Positions 45,639 to 58,628 of a stretch of 64,000 bases of DNA are shown one piece after another. Every line of letters begins with the position of its first letter. The first letter of the stretch is position 1. Origin of the DNA: Sipunculus nudus (lineage: Eukaryota; Annelida; Sipuncula; Golfingiida; Sipunculidae). The translations under genes were made by a program, and so were the position numbers. The stretch lies in assembly GCA_026874595.1 (NCBI GenBank), contig CM049318.1, positions 59,184,250-59,248,249 on the forward strand, read 5' to 3'. Below the pieces are notes generated by a model, which worked only from the letters and a program-made list of their open reading frames with translations, searched no databases and was not told where the DNA came from.

Positions 45639-48600
45639 TCAATATTTGTATCAAAATAATTTAACCAGCTCTTCTACTTGCAGTTCTCTTGAGACCACTC
45701 TTTAAAAGTACCAAAATCCACCAACAGATCTGTTTATACCAAAGGCAATACCTTCTAAATGGCAGCCAACATATGATTCAAAATCATAATGATTTTAATT
45801 ACGTTTAACTTAGTTTTATTATGGTGACTTGATATTTACATGTATTTTAGTATTTTAACATGTTATATCATATAATTGGGACATCACTGTTTATCCAAGT
45901 ACAACAGCACTGTAATATGCTTGTGAACAGATGTACCTGGTATGACAGCAATATGAATAATAAATTCTTCTTCTTATGATTACTATTTAAAAGACTCCAA
46001 ACTTTAATTAGCCATACCTTTCACTGAAGCCTATATATACCTTTAAAATATTCAACTGAAATATATGTTTAACATTTTGTGAGATCTTTTACACAGGTAA
46101 ACAAAGCAAAGAGACAAACAAACAGACAGACAGATGGGTAAAAATATAATCAATAGACTACAAAATTGGCAGATCAGAGATAATAATTCTGATATAAGCA
46201 TCAAAAGCCTAGGGTTTATACATTACACAATATTTCACCATATTTGATGAATTACTACAACACGCCAGCTAGCGTGCAGTAGTCCAAGGGCTGCTACAGC
46301 TAGACTGTGATCTATAACATCAACTCAGGACAGCATGAGCTGCGAAAATTCCAATCATGCACACTGGGTCTAGACCATATCTCATGAATATTTGATTTAA
46401 CACGGCTAGCATCTGTATTGAGAGGCTCCCAACTGTGATTTGATTTTTAACTCATAACATTATTTTGCTTTATCAGGATATGAACATATATCATCAAAAC
46501 CACCTGCTCTGTTAAAACACTGAAGCACACAGCTTAAAGCCAGCTATTCACCTGCCTTTTCTGTAGAATTTATGTGTTTTCTAGCTTACTGTGTGGATAT
46601 ATATATCAATATACTGTAGGTAACTGAGGACAGTTCTTATAACACTTCTGTGACGGCTATATAAACTTGTTTATCCACAAGCTGTTGGTAAACACAGTAC
46701 ATCTGCCAATGTTGGTGAACAAAAAGAGCTGTAACCTCAGGTGGTTGGTTGGTTGTGCTGAATTTGAAAGACTACTAGTTGCAAAACTGCCTTTGCAAAA
46801 CTCCGGTTCCTCTGACTTGCTGCAAGATGTCCTTCTTGAATGTGTTTGAATTAGTTCGGCAGACTACCCCCCACATGCTATAAACATGTGGATATAAACA
46901 ATACAAACAGCATGTTTACTGTGAGATCAGCACTTTCTGGCCTATTTTTTATGAAAAGTTCATGAGCTTATCTTATTTTGATTGATGTCAGATATCTGAA
47001 TCTCTCTCAACACCAAATCTAACCCAGGTATCTTTACAAATTGCTGATTGATCTCAGTTTGTCCACAAAAATTCATAATGCATACTTTATTAAATGTTCA
47101 AATTAAAGGTATGTAAACATTTGCAGTATTTTGCAGTTCATTTTGGATGAATTAATATTTCCTAGTAAAAGTATCCTGGCACACTGAGCCAATTTTCTCC
47201 AGTTAACCAGTTTTATAAGTTGTTATGGTTCCGTGTGTGAGTAAACAAAGTCCATGTGTGTCTGTTTACCATAACAAAACAGTGTGACTGGAGGTGGATC
47301 TTGCATATGTATGCTCAACTCCAGAAAAGGAAAAGAAACTTGACAGAAGAAACACAAGAAACATCCATTTGAGGCTTTCAAAATCTTGATATTTGATGTT
47401 GCAGGTGGCATGTTTACAATGTTTATGTTTTGCACCACTGATTGTACCCACTTCAAGTTTATTTCATCTTATATACACTTGTAAGCTTATAGTTTCAGAA
47501 TGATATATTGGCAGATATGAGGATATCTGAAGGAGAAAACACTATTGTTCATTGATATTAAACATGTCTAGTATGTGAATAGGTCTCTTTAAACTTACAT
47601 TAAATTAAAAGCCAGGAATTTCATATATATCTGAACACTGGTTTATTCATAAGTTTTATGATTAATTTAATTGATTGAAAATTAAAAACAAAATTTATTC
47701 AATATTTATTGAAAACCTGTACCATGCCCAGAACATTTTATAGCAGAGCTCATACCGTCATTTCACCACAATACCATGATTTACGTTGCTTTGATATGTT
47801 ATGTTTTCTACAATTTATGATTAAAGGGTTTACATAATCACAGGAAATCTTTGTACATTGCAAGACAGGACCCCCCCCCCCCCCCCAAACACAAATCATT
47901 TCCTAATACCAATAGTTGTGGATGACTCTCTTTTATCATGCCTGAACAATGCAGGAATTTACAATATCATTTACAATTTAGTGTCAACATATCTGTGATC
48001 ATTCCAAATGTGCTACAATAACCTGCGCTATTCAACAATGGTTTTGATTTTTCTGTGATAAACTGTGACACATAAAACACACAAAATATACAAATATGTT
48101 TAAACCAATACTGCTGCCAGAATCCATCATATTTATCATCGTCAAACATGGTCTGTACTTAGTAAGGCCTCAATCCTGGCTTGCTTTTATGCAACCTGTA
48201 TCGTGAATAATCATTCATTAACTGCTTATGACTGATGTTTCAATGAAACTGAACAGAACCAGACGTATCAACATGCAATGACACTGTTTATCATGATTCT
48301 TTAACCTGGTTCTTAGTGTGATCCTTTAAAATCCCAGTGACCTCCACACTGTAAAAGTGAAAACACTGTGACAATTCCTGATACATTTTTACATGTCAAA
48401 ACACTACAGCCTGTTAATAAAACAGTCTTTTCCTGAACATCCAAAATCATAAATTTGTCTAGGTACGGAATTTTAATATATCTATTCTAGAGTGGTGTTA
48501 CAAATTTATCATTGATATCTTATCAAACTCACAATTAAATAAATAAAAAAAAATAATCATAATAAATCAAGGTAATTTATATTTACATAAATATAATATG

Positions 48601-50019
48601 AAGAGTTCAATTCAACTATCGATTTATGTTATAAATATTTTCACCAACTTCTGTAAACACAATAAGGCAAAAATTACCAAAAACCTGAAGTGTATTTTTG
48701 ACAGACCTGATGTCCCAACTAGTACTTATTTTGGCACCAATAAGAGAACCATCTTAATGTCAGATTTTGAAAACAGATTTGTATCTAGGTTATTTTTTAT
48801 TACTTATAGGTAAGACAAAGCGTTTACAAGTTCCAGAAGTTCATGGATCTGCCAAACCTGTAACATCCGGGTTTTAGTGTGTACTCAAAATGGCAGCCTC
48901 TATGAGGGGTTTTGAAACCTGGGAGAAAGAAACCTGCCAAGGTTTGATTGGGGCGCGAGGATGTGACACAAAAGTACTCCATGGGCAAGCCCCCTAGCAA
49001 GAATCAAATAAGACTAAGAGATTGGTGGCAGGGGATGTGTATCAGCAAAGTTTAGAGTGGAATAACCCTTATTTTTGGACCAGGCCAGGATCCTTAAATT
49101 ATAGAAGGATGACACAAGACAGGTTTGTGATCAATTTAGCACAACACTGATGTTTAAAATCAAAGTACTCGCTGTCAGTTTTGTGAGAACTGCATGAAAT
49201 CCTTGACATTTTAGTGGCCTAATTTTTCAAGACCATATCCACAGGATAATCTCATTGTTTTGATCTACAGCCTTGACTTTTTGACCCTAAAATCAATAGG
49301 GTCCTCCCTTCAGTGATGGATCATAAGTATGTACAATTTTGATCCTATATCTCAATGCAAACAGGAGTTATCATCCAGTAAAGAATTCTTGGACTGACAG
49401 ACAGATGGACTAGGTGATTATTTTAGTATGGAGCACCCGCTGTTTCAAGTGTGGCCCTAATTACAATTAAGTACCAGTTCTTATAATACCCTATTGCACC
49501 TTAATAAAAAGTCTAGTTAAAAACAGAAATTAAAAACATAAATGTTTTAGTTAGATTACAGGACTCCCTTGGTCACACTGCTGGACTGGTTCTTTTATAT
49601 TACATCTCAATAATAAAGGCTTTAAAACATGATCAAATTGTTATGAATGGCTGTACTGATCAAGATAATTATGAATTGACTTGACAAGACATCAATTCTC
49701 CCTTCAAAGCAGTCATTTTTAGTTATAAAACTGCCCAGTCTGTCTCCATAGTAATGCCATTACGGCACCTCACTCAGGAAAATGCAACATTGATTCATTT
49801 TATTCTCAATTCCATGTGGGGTTAAGGATAAAATTTGAGGCACTGAGCAGAATCACTGAGGTGAAGGTCTGGATGACCCTGTGTTAGATTTAGAAGAAAA
49901 AATAATATTACTGTAATGCTTTCAAAGGCACAGTCTGGAAGAAGTTGCGGAATGGGGGGGAAGGGGGTTACTAAGTACCGGTACTCAAGTCAGAGAGATG
50001 TTTGAATAGCCAAGCTGGT
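45639..50019. other. Upstream region, mostly featureless
   Basis: AT-rich. A CTTCTTCTT tail after AATAATAAATT near 45955-45976 could be the 3' scar of a CR1-like LINE. 46255-46440 is GC-richer and unique-looking. A C17 run lies at about 47871-47887. I see no gene, and no upstream POU6 exon that I can support. Confidence 0.5.
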
Positions 50020-50135
50020 CCATTGCAGAGATACAGAACAATACACAGAAAAAGTCAGATCACACCGTATGGGAATCGAACCCATGACCCATGATAAACT
50101 GTTCACTGCTACATGCAAAGTCACTGTGTCGAAAC
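50020..50135 (-). repeat. tRNA-derived SINE-like copy, family B
   Basis: On the minus strand: GGGTCATGGGTTCGATTCCC (strong B box), then ATACGGTGTGATCTGACTTT and TTCTGTGTATTGTTCTGTA. The A-box side is degenerate. The tail after the B box matches the plus-strand copy at 50226-50335. Confidence 0.7.
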
Positions 50136-50225
50136 ATGTAGTATGTATAATACCAGTCACACTACAGTAGTTACATCACATGCTAGTTCCTATGAGAGTG
50201 TGCTGAATGCTGATACACAGAGGAG

Positions 50226-50335
50226 TTGGGTATCCCTGTTAGCTCAGTGGTAGAGCAGACGACCAACAATCGGAGGGTCATGGGTTCATTACCATATGGG
50301 TTGATCCGACTTTTTTCTGTGTATTCTTGTTCCGT
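50226..50335 (+). repeat. tRNA-derived SINE-like copy, family B
   Basis: TTAGCTCAGTGGTAGAGCA is a textbook A box; GGGTCATGGGTTCATTACC is the B-box region with one substitution. After the tRNA-like part comes GATCCGACTTTTTTCTGTGT and ATTCTTGTTCCGTAC, shared with the inverted copy 90 bp to the left. The anticodon stem does not pair well, so I call a SINE rather than a functional tRNA gene. Confidence 0.72.
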
Positions 50336-51999
50336 ACTTAATTCAGAGTTACCTCAAATGAGCACCAAAGTCCTTAAACAAATGCCCCCTGTTATACTGT
50401 ATAAATGGAAACAAATACCTGAATCCCAGTCAGTTAACTGAGATCTCTAGTCCAAAATCACTACCATTCACCATGGAGGGGAAGGGAAGGGGGGAGGGGT
50501 CCCGAGGGTCTGATTCAGCCAATTGGACAAAAGCAACTCAAGAACTAAACATCATGAGTAACATTGCCAATGGTGCCACAGAGACAGACAGATATATACG
50601 GAGATACAAAATGTGGAGTCTAAGAACAGTCAAACTGTAATTCGTTCTAATGCGTCAGCAACAGGCTTTCTGGGTTCCCCACCCCCCACCCCGAGTGTAA
50701 TACACAGCTTGAAAATAATAAAATATTGTTCAAAAGCCTATTGTTCTATTTATCTTTATACAATACACAAAAAAGGGGATATACCAGGAAAACTATTTGA
50801 GAAAAGGTGGTGTTTAAATTCCTTTAGAAGAGAGAAGACATCCCCTAAGTACGTGACACCAGAGGGTGTTAATACAACTGAACAATGAGCCTGGTAAAGA
50901 CATAGACTTTTTTTTTGTTCTCTTGGTATATTTTTTGCTGAAAGTGGGGTGTCATTTTCCCATTATTTCTTGCATCTTCACATTTATGGGATGAAGGAAC
51001 AAAAAATGACACTGTCAAGAATTCCATCTTGGCTCAGAATCTCCAGCACAAGAAATGACAAGCTTCAAGTGGCAACATGAAGGAGGTGGCATTTAAAAAT
51101 AATTCTCCTGCTTAAACTGAATATTTCTTACTTTCCATATTATTTTAAGTAGTCTATAACACATTTCCTCTCTGTCTTTTTTCCCCCTTTCTGAAAAACA
51201 GGTGTCACCACATTACAAAATTATACAATGACACCAATGGGTCTTCAGCAGAGGTATGACATAATAATGAAAATATACATTGGTGAAATAAAAATTGTCA
51301 ATTAATGCAGCCGGCTATATATAGATAGCTAAATAGTTATTACTGCATGATTTAAGGCGATTCACTGTCCAAAGAGCAATGGTCACTTTCTTTAAGTTCT
51401 TTAAATTCTGTTAAGATTATAATTTATCACTATAATATATATTTTTTTTAAATATGACAGTACATGTATCAGATTATCAACGGTGGAAAAAGACAAAATG
51501 GCACTGATAAACACAGCTGGATTACCACGGTCAGGTATTATAACAAAATGGCATTTTAATTTTTTGAAAAGCTGGAACCATAAAGATTTGGCAAGAATAT
51601 ATACCAAAAAATGGGACAGTATGACAGTGAAAGTAGTCCCTACATTAGTCAAGAATAGGCAAATATAATTGAAACCTACCTATTACCCTGCTGTTTTATC
51701 TAATTACAATTTTTATACTTTTAAACATATGAGATGGAAAAGATAGGAGACAAGATAACTGCATTATTGATGATAAGAAAAACAAGAATATAGTGGAGGT
51801 TGAAGTTTGAATTCTCTTCACTGATATTTTAAACAAGGCCTACAGGCCTAATGCGAACCTGTGCAAAGTTTGGGAGAATGAATGGAGGTTTATTTTTTAA
51901 ATTTAATACCGATCCTTTTAAGTCCTGCATATCTACCTTAGTCATTATGATTTCAGCAAAATGGACATTTCGGACCTGCAAGTTTCAGAATAGGACATT
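50336..51999. other. Upstream region, nothing recognisable
   Basis: Plain sequence with G-rich runs near 50480 and poly-C near 50680. The word GGCCTACAGGCCTAATGCGA at about 51838-51860 occurs in inverse form near 27230-27250, indicating another old dispersed repeat. Confidence 0.45.
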
Positions 52000-53140
52000 T
52001 TAAAACTACAATATGGGTAGTTGACAATCGACTATGTGTATCCGCAGAAATCAGAGTGGAACAGGTGAAGTGAGGCATGGGTTAAGTGGCAAGGGGAATA
52101 GAGCGAGGTGTGTTGCATATTAGCATGGATGTCTGCAGCGTAAACCTGAATGTAGATGGTGCCACCTGTCATAAAATCGAGAAAATTGCCCAAGATGTAT
52201 AAACCTTCAAAATTTCAGGTGGATAAGTCAAACCACTGCTGAGATATGAGTGACTTTATCCCAAGGCAGATGAACAGATGGACAGTGTTCATAAGTGGTT
52301 GCAGGTGGCGCCACCATTTTACCTATGATCAAGAGCTATGTGAGATCTATACACATGCAAAATTTTGGCCCAATCGGTCAAACGGTTCCTGAGATATGAG
52401 CTTGGATGTCTGCAGAGTAAACATGAATGTAGGTGACGTCACCTGTCATAAAATCAAGAAAGCTGTCCAAGATGTATAAACCTGCAAAATTTCAGGTGGA
52501 AAAGTGAAACCACTGCTGAGATATGAGTGATATTATCCCAAGGCAGATGACCAGATGCGTGCTGTGCAAAAATGGTTGCAGGTGGCGCCACCATTTTACC
52601 TATGATGAAGACCTATGTGAGATCTATACACATGCAAAATTTTTGCCAAATCGGTCAAACGGATCCTGAAATATGAGCTTGGATGTCTGCAGAGTAAATG
52701 TGAATGTAGGTGGCGTCACCTGTCATAAATCAAGAAAGCTGTTCAGGATGTATAAACCTGCAAAATTTCAGGTGGATAAGTCAAACCACTGCTGAGATAT
52801 GAGTGACATTATCCCAAGGCAGATGAACAGATGGACGCTGTGCAAAAATAGTTGCAGGTGGCGCCACCATTTTTAGTGTATGTTATAAAGCTATCAAAAG
52901 GCTACATTTGTGCAAAATTTTTAGCTTGATCGGTCAAACGGTTCCCGAGATATGCGGGTTTATGTATGGAAACAGACGCACAAATGGACACTGGGCTCGA
53001 GGAAAGGTCAGTGATCAACCAAAAATGAGGGCACAGCAGTTCACATGTGACCTGATGATAAACCCGGTTCGCTTAAAATGCAAAAAAATTTTTTTCAAAC
53101 AGTTGAAAGATATAGTTCCAATAATCTAGGAATTCTGCAT
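52000..53140 (+). mobile_element. Helitron/pearl-like element, truncated copy
   Basis: The left end ACTACAATATGGGTAGTTGAC and the phrases GAGGTGTGTTGCATATTAGC and ATGGATGTCTGCAG match 2465-3918. The core has three to four units of about 270-280 bp with GGTGGCGCCACC at about 52306, 52580 and 52858. The match ends near TTCACATGTGACC (53040-53055), so the right-end hairpin module is missing. Confidence 0.7.
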
Positions 53141-53479
53141 CTGAACATTGTGTCTAGACGTCTAGACACATTGTCTAGACACCCCCCAGAGCCAGGTCAG
53201 TTGCCATGGTGATGTCTGGACCCAACCTGTTTGTACTGAGTGACCTCTATACTTGGGTGCTGAAACTCAGCATGTTGTCAAATCTGTTTTCAAATACAGA
53301 AAGCCTTTTTCAATTGGCTACAACGCTTTTTTAAAACTGTATTTACCAAATCTTTTCTTATAAAACTGACGAAACCCTACAATAGAATAATTCTTGTAAA
53401 GTTTAAACCAATCAGCTTAACAGTTTCATCATAAATCAGTGTATAAGCTAGAAGAGTTTAAAATTACATTTTCGCTTGT

Positions 53480-53965
53480 AAAAAACACATCAATGTAGGT
53501 GGCGCCACCAATACCTCAAAATCAGATATGACATATGTGACAAACATTGGTATAAAATTTGGTGATTATAGCTCTAGCCATTTCTGAGATTTTAATTTTA
53601 TTGTGCTTTTTTGGACATATGACTAAGTTCAACCTCCTGTAACTCAGCCAACAATCACCAAACTGGAATCATTCGAACAAACTTGAGAGAAATTGTTCCA
53701 AAGATCATTTCTGTTAAATATTGGAAAATTTGGCTGGACAGTTTCAGAGAAGATTTTAAAAGCTTTTTAGCTTTTTCCCTATAAAATCTAAGAAAATGCA
53801 GTTAGTTAAAAATAAACAAAATCCGATAGAGTTTTTCAGATGACTGATTATTTGTAAAACATTTGGTGATGCTAGCTCCTGTCATTTTTGAGATAGGTAT
53901 GGTTAACATACAGACGACGCACGATGCCGCACCATCGCATAAGCTCACAGGTTTGCTAAAAATAG
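53480..53965 (-). repeat. Inverted diverged copy of the 23.4-kb repeat
   Basis: Read on the minus strand it begins TTTTTAGCAAACCTGTGAGC, then TTATGCGATGGTGCGGCATC, and continues in parallel with 23368-23860, ending near the GGTGGCGCCACC at about 53500. Identity is about 75-80% by eye. Confidence 0.75.
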
Positions 53966-54985
53966 ATTTAATGTGGAAACTATTTGAAAAGTTAGCAATC
54001 ATTGGTCGAGGTACCACACAAAATTTTTTTCAGCAATAAAGCATAATTCAATAGCGGGAATTAAGTACATGAATTAAAGGGGCACAAATTCATTAAAGAG
54101 GATTGAGGTACTTTCAGATTTTTGAAAGATGCAAAAATTACATGTGAATTCACATTATCATGTGAATAAATTCATGGTTTTCCAACAAAATTTTATTAAT
54201 AATCAATAACACCCATGTGCAAATGCATTTATCAAGCACAACCATTGTAATATTTGTTCAATATTTCCTCGCAAAAGCTGGGGAAAAAACTCTTTCACCG
54301 AAGGAACTTGGTGACACATTCTGCTTTTCAGATCAAACCATTGCATTGTAACCCTAATAGCGGCTTAAACATGAGACTGATTGTCCCGAACTGAACTTTT
54401 ATGTCATTGATTCTTGAACCAATAGGAAAAGCATGTGGAGGTTCATGAGTCATTCTCATATTAATCTTATCTGACTTTGCACTTTACCTTTCTAACTGTT
54501 TGAACCTATTTATCCTTGTTTTTTTTTCTCTAATCCCTTTAAAGTGTGAAACTGGTGTAGCCAATAAGGCACCCAAAGGTGATCCATTGAAAATACTTCA
54601 AACCACCCACTCCTCAGTATAGAGAGGGGACACTTGCGGATTGGCCAGGGGTACATCCACAGAATGTTCTTGGTGGTACAAAATTTAGACAGATAACCAT
54701 TTCTATGATTAGCTATCATGTTTCAGCTAGCATCTTACATGAATGAGATATTTAAGCAATATCTAAAGACACTAAATGTGGCATATCATTAGTTTCAGCA
54801 AAAATTAAGTGCTTAAGTCTTGTGGACTTATTAACCTTTCTGACTTGCCTGCAGGTCCATCTTTCATCATAAGTGTTGCTGTTCCAACCTTACAAATCAG
54901 ATCTTTCCCATACTGGACCAATACACTTTTACATTTGTATTATATTGGACAGTCATTTATTTGAAGCTCTGTTTGCAAGTCACAG
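53966..54985. other. Upstream region, nothing recognisable
   Basis: AT-rich unique-looking sequence without repeats or coding potential that I can support. Confidence 0.4.
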
Positions 54986-54993
54986 TGATGCAC

Positions 54994-55368
54994 AGTGGAG
55001 ATGAGGACAGGACCAGACCACCCCCTGGTGGTCCGGCCCAGCACAATAGCAGTCTGGTCCTGGTCCGGTCCAGCTGAAGGTGGTTCAGGCCCATAGTGAT
55101 CAAAATTAGGGGGCAAGCGGATATTCTACCTATTTTTGTGATTGGGCTGCAGTCAGCATTAGTCTTTTTTATGGGTTGTGTTTTGGATATAAATTATAAC
55201 AGGGTTTTATGCTTATCTATTTACCATAAACCTTAAAAATAATGATGCTAGGCAAAGTGTTCTGGACCAGTCCAGTCCAAGGAAAAGTGGTTCGGTATTT
55301 TGTTTTTGCTGTCCAGCCCAGCCCCGAACTAGGGGCTTCACCAGTCCAAGAGGTCTGGTCTGCACCTC
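54994..55368. mobile_element. hAT-like MITE
   Basis: The flanks carry TGATGCAC (54986-54993) and TAATGCAC (55369-55376), an 8-bp target duplication with one mismatch. The ends are imperfect inverted repeats (left AGTGGAGATG...GACCAGACC; right, inverted, GAGGTGCAGACCAGACC). The interior has repeated GGTCCGGTCC/GGACCAGTCC words. An 8-bp duplication with an AGAGGTGC-type end suggests hAT. No coding capacity. Confidence 0.55.
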
Positions 55369-56010
55369 TAATGCACAGCTTATATACTGTACATGATTTG
55401 TATTAATAAGAAAGCTAGATCTGCCTGTACCTATAATAATAATGCTTTAATGTTATTGCTGAGAAAAGATATTTTGTGTCAATAAAACATCACATTTCCT
55501 TCCTGTGGCTGTACTTAGCGTAAAAAACAAATCAGTGATAGACACGTATATAGAGCAGTGAATGTTAAAGAATAAGCAATGGAATCACAGCTCTTTTAAG
55601 GATAAGTGTTGGCCATGTTAGGGAACATCTTACAAGTTCAAATGTATCCAGCAGCATTTATATTGCATAAAATGGGGCAAAAAGTGCAAAAAGAAATAAT
55701 GCCTTCCAGGGCAGCAGTCATATTGTAATTGTAACAGTCATAAAAATCAATAAAGAAGAAAATCTGAGGCAAATCTTTGGTGTTCATGTAAAAAACAGTC
55801 ACTTCTGAATAACTCTTTTCTAATACCAACTGTGACCATAAAATCACCCAATGACGACCAGTCATAGAAATTTATGCAGGACATTATGAATCTATGTAAT
55901 AACTGGTACAATTTATGTTATAAATCAGAATGATTCAGAAAGGGAGGCTTCATTCCAAAGGTAGTGTAGGAGTAGCAAATCCAAATATTATTTTTACTGA
56001 TCTATGTTAA

Positions 56011-58539
56011 AACTAGACATTTCTTGGCACCGCAGGTGCCAGAGTATCCCCAGACATAGTAGGCCCTCCCCCCTTTAAGAACAGACCCCCATTTTTAGCA
56101 GCATATACTGACACTTTGCATATTTATTGTTTCTTCCATCTAACAATCCACAATCTTGTTGAAGATGTTGGTCCTGTGACCTTGATCTTTTTAGAGATGT
56201 GTCCTGTGACCTTGACCTTTGATCTCATGACCCCAAAATCAATAAGGGTCTTGCTTTTCCAATGGGACATATGCAAGTCAAGTTTGAAATCTATACATCA
56301 ATAAAGCAGGAATGATCATCCAGAAACTAATTTTTTTACAGGTGGCTCCTGTGACCTTCACCTTTGACCTTGTGACCTTAAATTGATAGTTTTCTTCCTC
56401 TCTTGGCAGGAGAACTATATGTGCAAGATGGAAGATCTGAGATGAAATGTTTGGCTGAAAATGCATCCACATCTTTTTAAAGATGTGTCCTGTGACCTTG
56501 ACCTTTGACCTCATGACCCCAAAATCAATTTTGGTCTTGCTTTTCCAATGGGACATATACAAGTCAAGTTTGAAAACCATACATCAATAAAAGCAGGAAT
56601 TATCATCCAGAAACTATTTTTTGGACAGATGGCTCCTGTGACCTTCACCTTTGACCTTGTGACCTCAAATTGATAGGGTTATTCCTCTCTTGGCAGGTGA
56701 ACTATATGTGCAAGATGAAAGATCTGAGATGAAATGTTTGGCTGAAAATGCATCCACATCTTTTTAAAGATGTGTCCTGTGACCTTGACCTTTGACCTCA
56801 TGACCCCAAAATCAATTCAGGTCTTGCTTTTCCAATGGGACATATACAGGTCAAGTTTGAAATCCATACATCAATAAAAGCAGGAATTATCATCCAGAAA
56901 CTAATTTTTGGACAGATGGCTCCTGTGACCTTCACCTTTGACCTTGTGACCTCAAAATTGATAGGGGTCTTCCACTCTATATGTGCAAGATGAAAGATCT
57001 GGGATGAATTATTTGGCTGAAATTGCATCCACAACCTTTTAAAAGAGGTTTCCTGTGACCTTGACCTTTGACCTCATGACCCCAAAATCAATTATGGTTT
57101 TGCTTTTCCAATGGGTCAAATACAAGTCAAGTTTGAAATCCATACATCAATAAAAGAAGGAATTATCATCCAGAAACTAATTTTTGGACAGATAGCTCCT
57201 GTGGCCTTGACCTTTGACCTTGTGACCCCAAAATTTATATGGTTTATCCACTATTGGCAAGTGAGCTATATATTCAAGATGGAAGACCTGGGATGAAAGT
57301 TTGGCTTAAAATGCATCCACATCTTTTTAGAGATGTGTCCTGTGACCTTGACCTTTGACCTCATGACCCCAAAATCAATTTGGGTCTTGCTTTTCCAATG
57401 GGACATATGCAAGTCAAGTTTGAAATCCACACATCAATAAAAGCAGGAATTATCATCCAGAAACTAATTTTTGGACAGATGGCTCCTGTGACCTTCGCCT
57501 TTGACCTTGTGACCTCAAAACTGATAGGGGTCTTCCTCTATTGGCAGATGACTTATATGTGCAAGATGAAAGGTCTGAGATGAAATGTTTGGCTGAAAAT
57601 GCATCCACAATCTTTTTAAAGATGTGTCATGTGACCTTGACCTTTGACCTCATGACCCCAAAATCAATTGGAGTTTTGCTTTTTCAATGGGACATATATA
57701 AGTCAAATTTGAAATCAATGCATCAATAAAAACAGGAATTATCATCAAGAAACTAATTTTTGGACAGATAGCTCCTGTGGCCTTGACCTTTGACCTTGTG
57801 ACCCCAAAATTTATATGGATCATCCACTATTGGCAAGTGAGCTATATATTCAAGATGGAAGACCTGGGATGAAAGTTTGGCTTAAAATGCATCCACAGTA
57901 TCTTTTAAAATGCCAGTCCAGTGACCTTGACCTTTGACCTCATGACCCTAGAACCTATAGGGTTCTTACTTTAGTGGTGGGCCATACATAAGTCATTTTT
58001 GAAATCCATATGGCTATCAACACTGGAGATATCATAAGAGGTGTGTGATTTTCACCATATATGGCAATATTCAAGGTCAAGGCCACTATCATAGGAAAGG
58101 TCATGACCCCAATTTAAATAAACATCATCCCATAACCCATACCTATGTATATGCATAATATAAAAGAAATCTGTCCATTAGTTTTTGACTTAAAATGCTC
58201 ACAGTACTGTAAGGTGGCAATTTTGGGGGTATTAAACGGCATGAAAACAAGTAAAGAATAATAGGTGGCGCCACCAGTTTCTGGAACATGACAACCCTAT
58301 CCATGATCTTCCATCAACTTGATTTTGGGATAAATCCATGCAAGATTTCTTGAGATATTAAAGAATTTGTGTGATTTTCCCCAAAATTGGACCTATTCAA
58401 GGTCAAGGACACTCTCCTAGTAAAGGTCATGACCTCATTTTAAATAGGCGTCGTCCTCTTACCCATATCTATACATATACCAAGTTTGGTAAAGTTCCGT
58501 GAAATATTTTTTGGGTTATCGCGCCAACAAGATTTATAT

Positions 58540-58576
<37 letters not shown>

Positions 58577-58628
58577 GACCGGTATGAAAACATAGTATCC
58601 CCCGACTTTGTCTGGGGATACAATTATT
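56011..58628 (+). mobile_element. Helitron/pearl-like element with about 288-bp core repeats
   Basis: The left end AACTAGACATTTCTTGGCAC contains the hairpin GGCACC-GCA-GGTGCC. The core is six units of 275-290 bp marked by CCAATGGGACATATACAAGT at about 56260, 56544, 56834, 57109, 57397 and 57685. Each carries GTGACCTTGACCTTTGACCT and GACCTTCACCTTTGACCTTG. The right part has GGTGGCGCCACC (58264), a CGG run and the terminal hairpin GTATCCCC...GGGGATAC (58595-58621). No coding capacity. The terminal module corresponds to that at 3884-3913. Confidence 0.7.
58538..58576 (+). repeat. (CGG)n trinucleotide run
   Basis: About twelve GCG/CGG triplets in a row inside the right module of the Helitron-like element. 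The poly-Ala minus-strand peptide here is a translation of this run. Confidence 0.95.

Noticed and set aside
50226-50300. Functional tRNA gene
   Set aside because: A and B boxes are good, but the anticodon stem pairs poorly and the downstream sequence is shared with an inverted copy, so a SINE is more likely.
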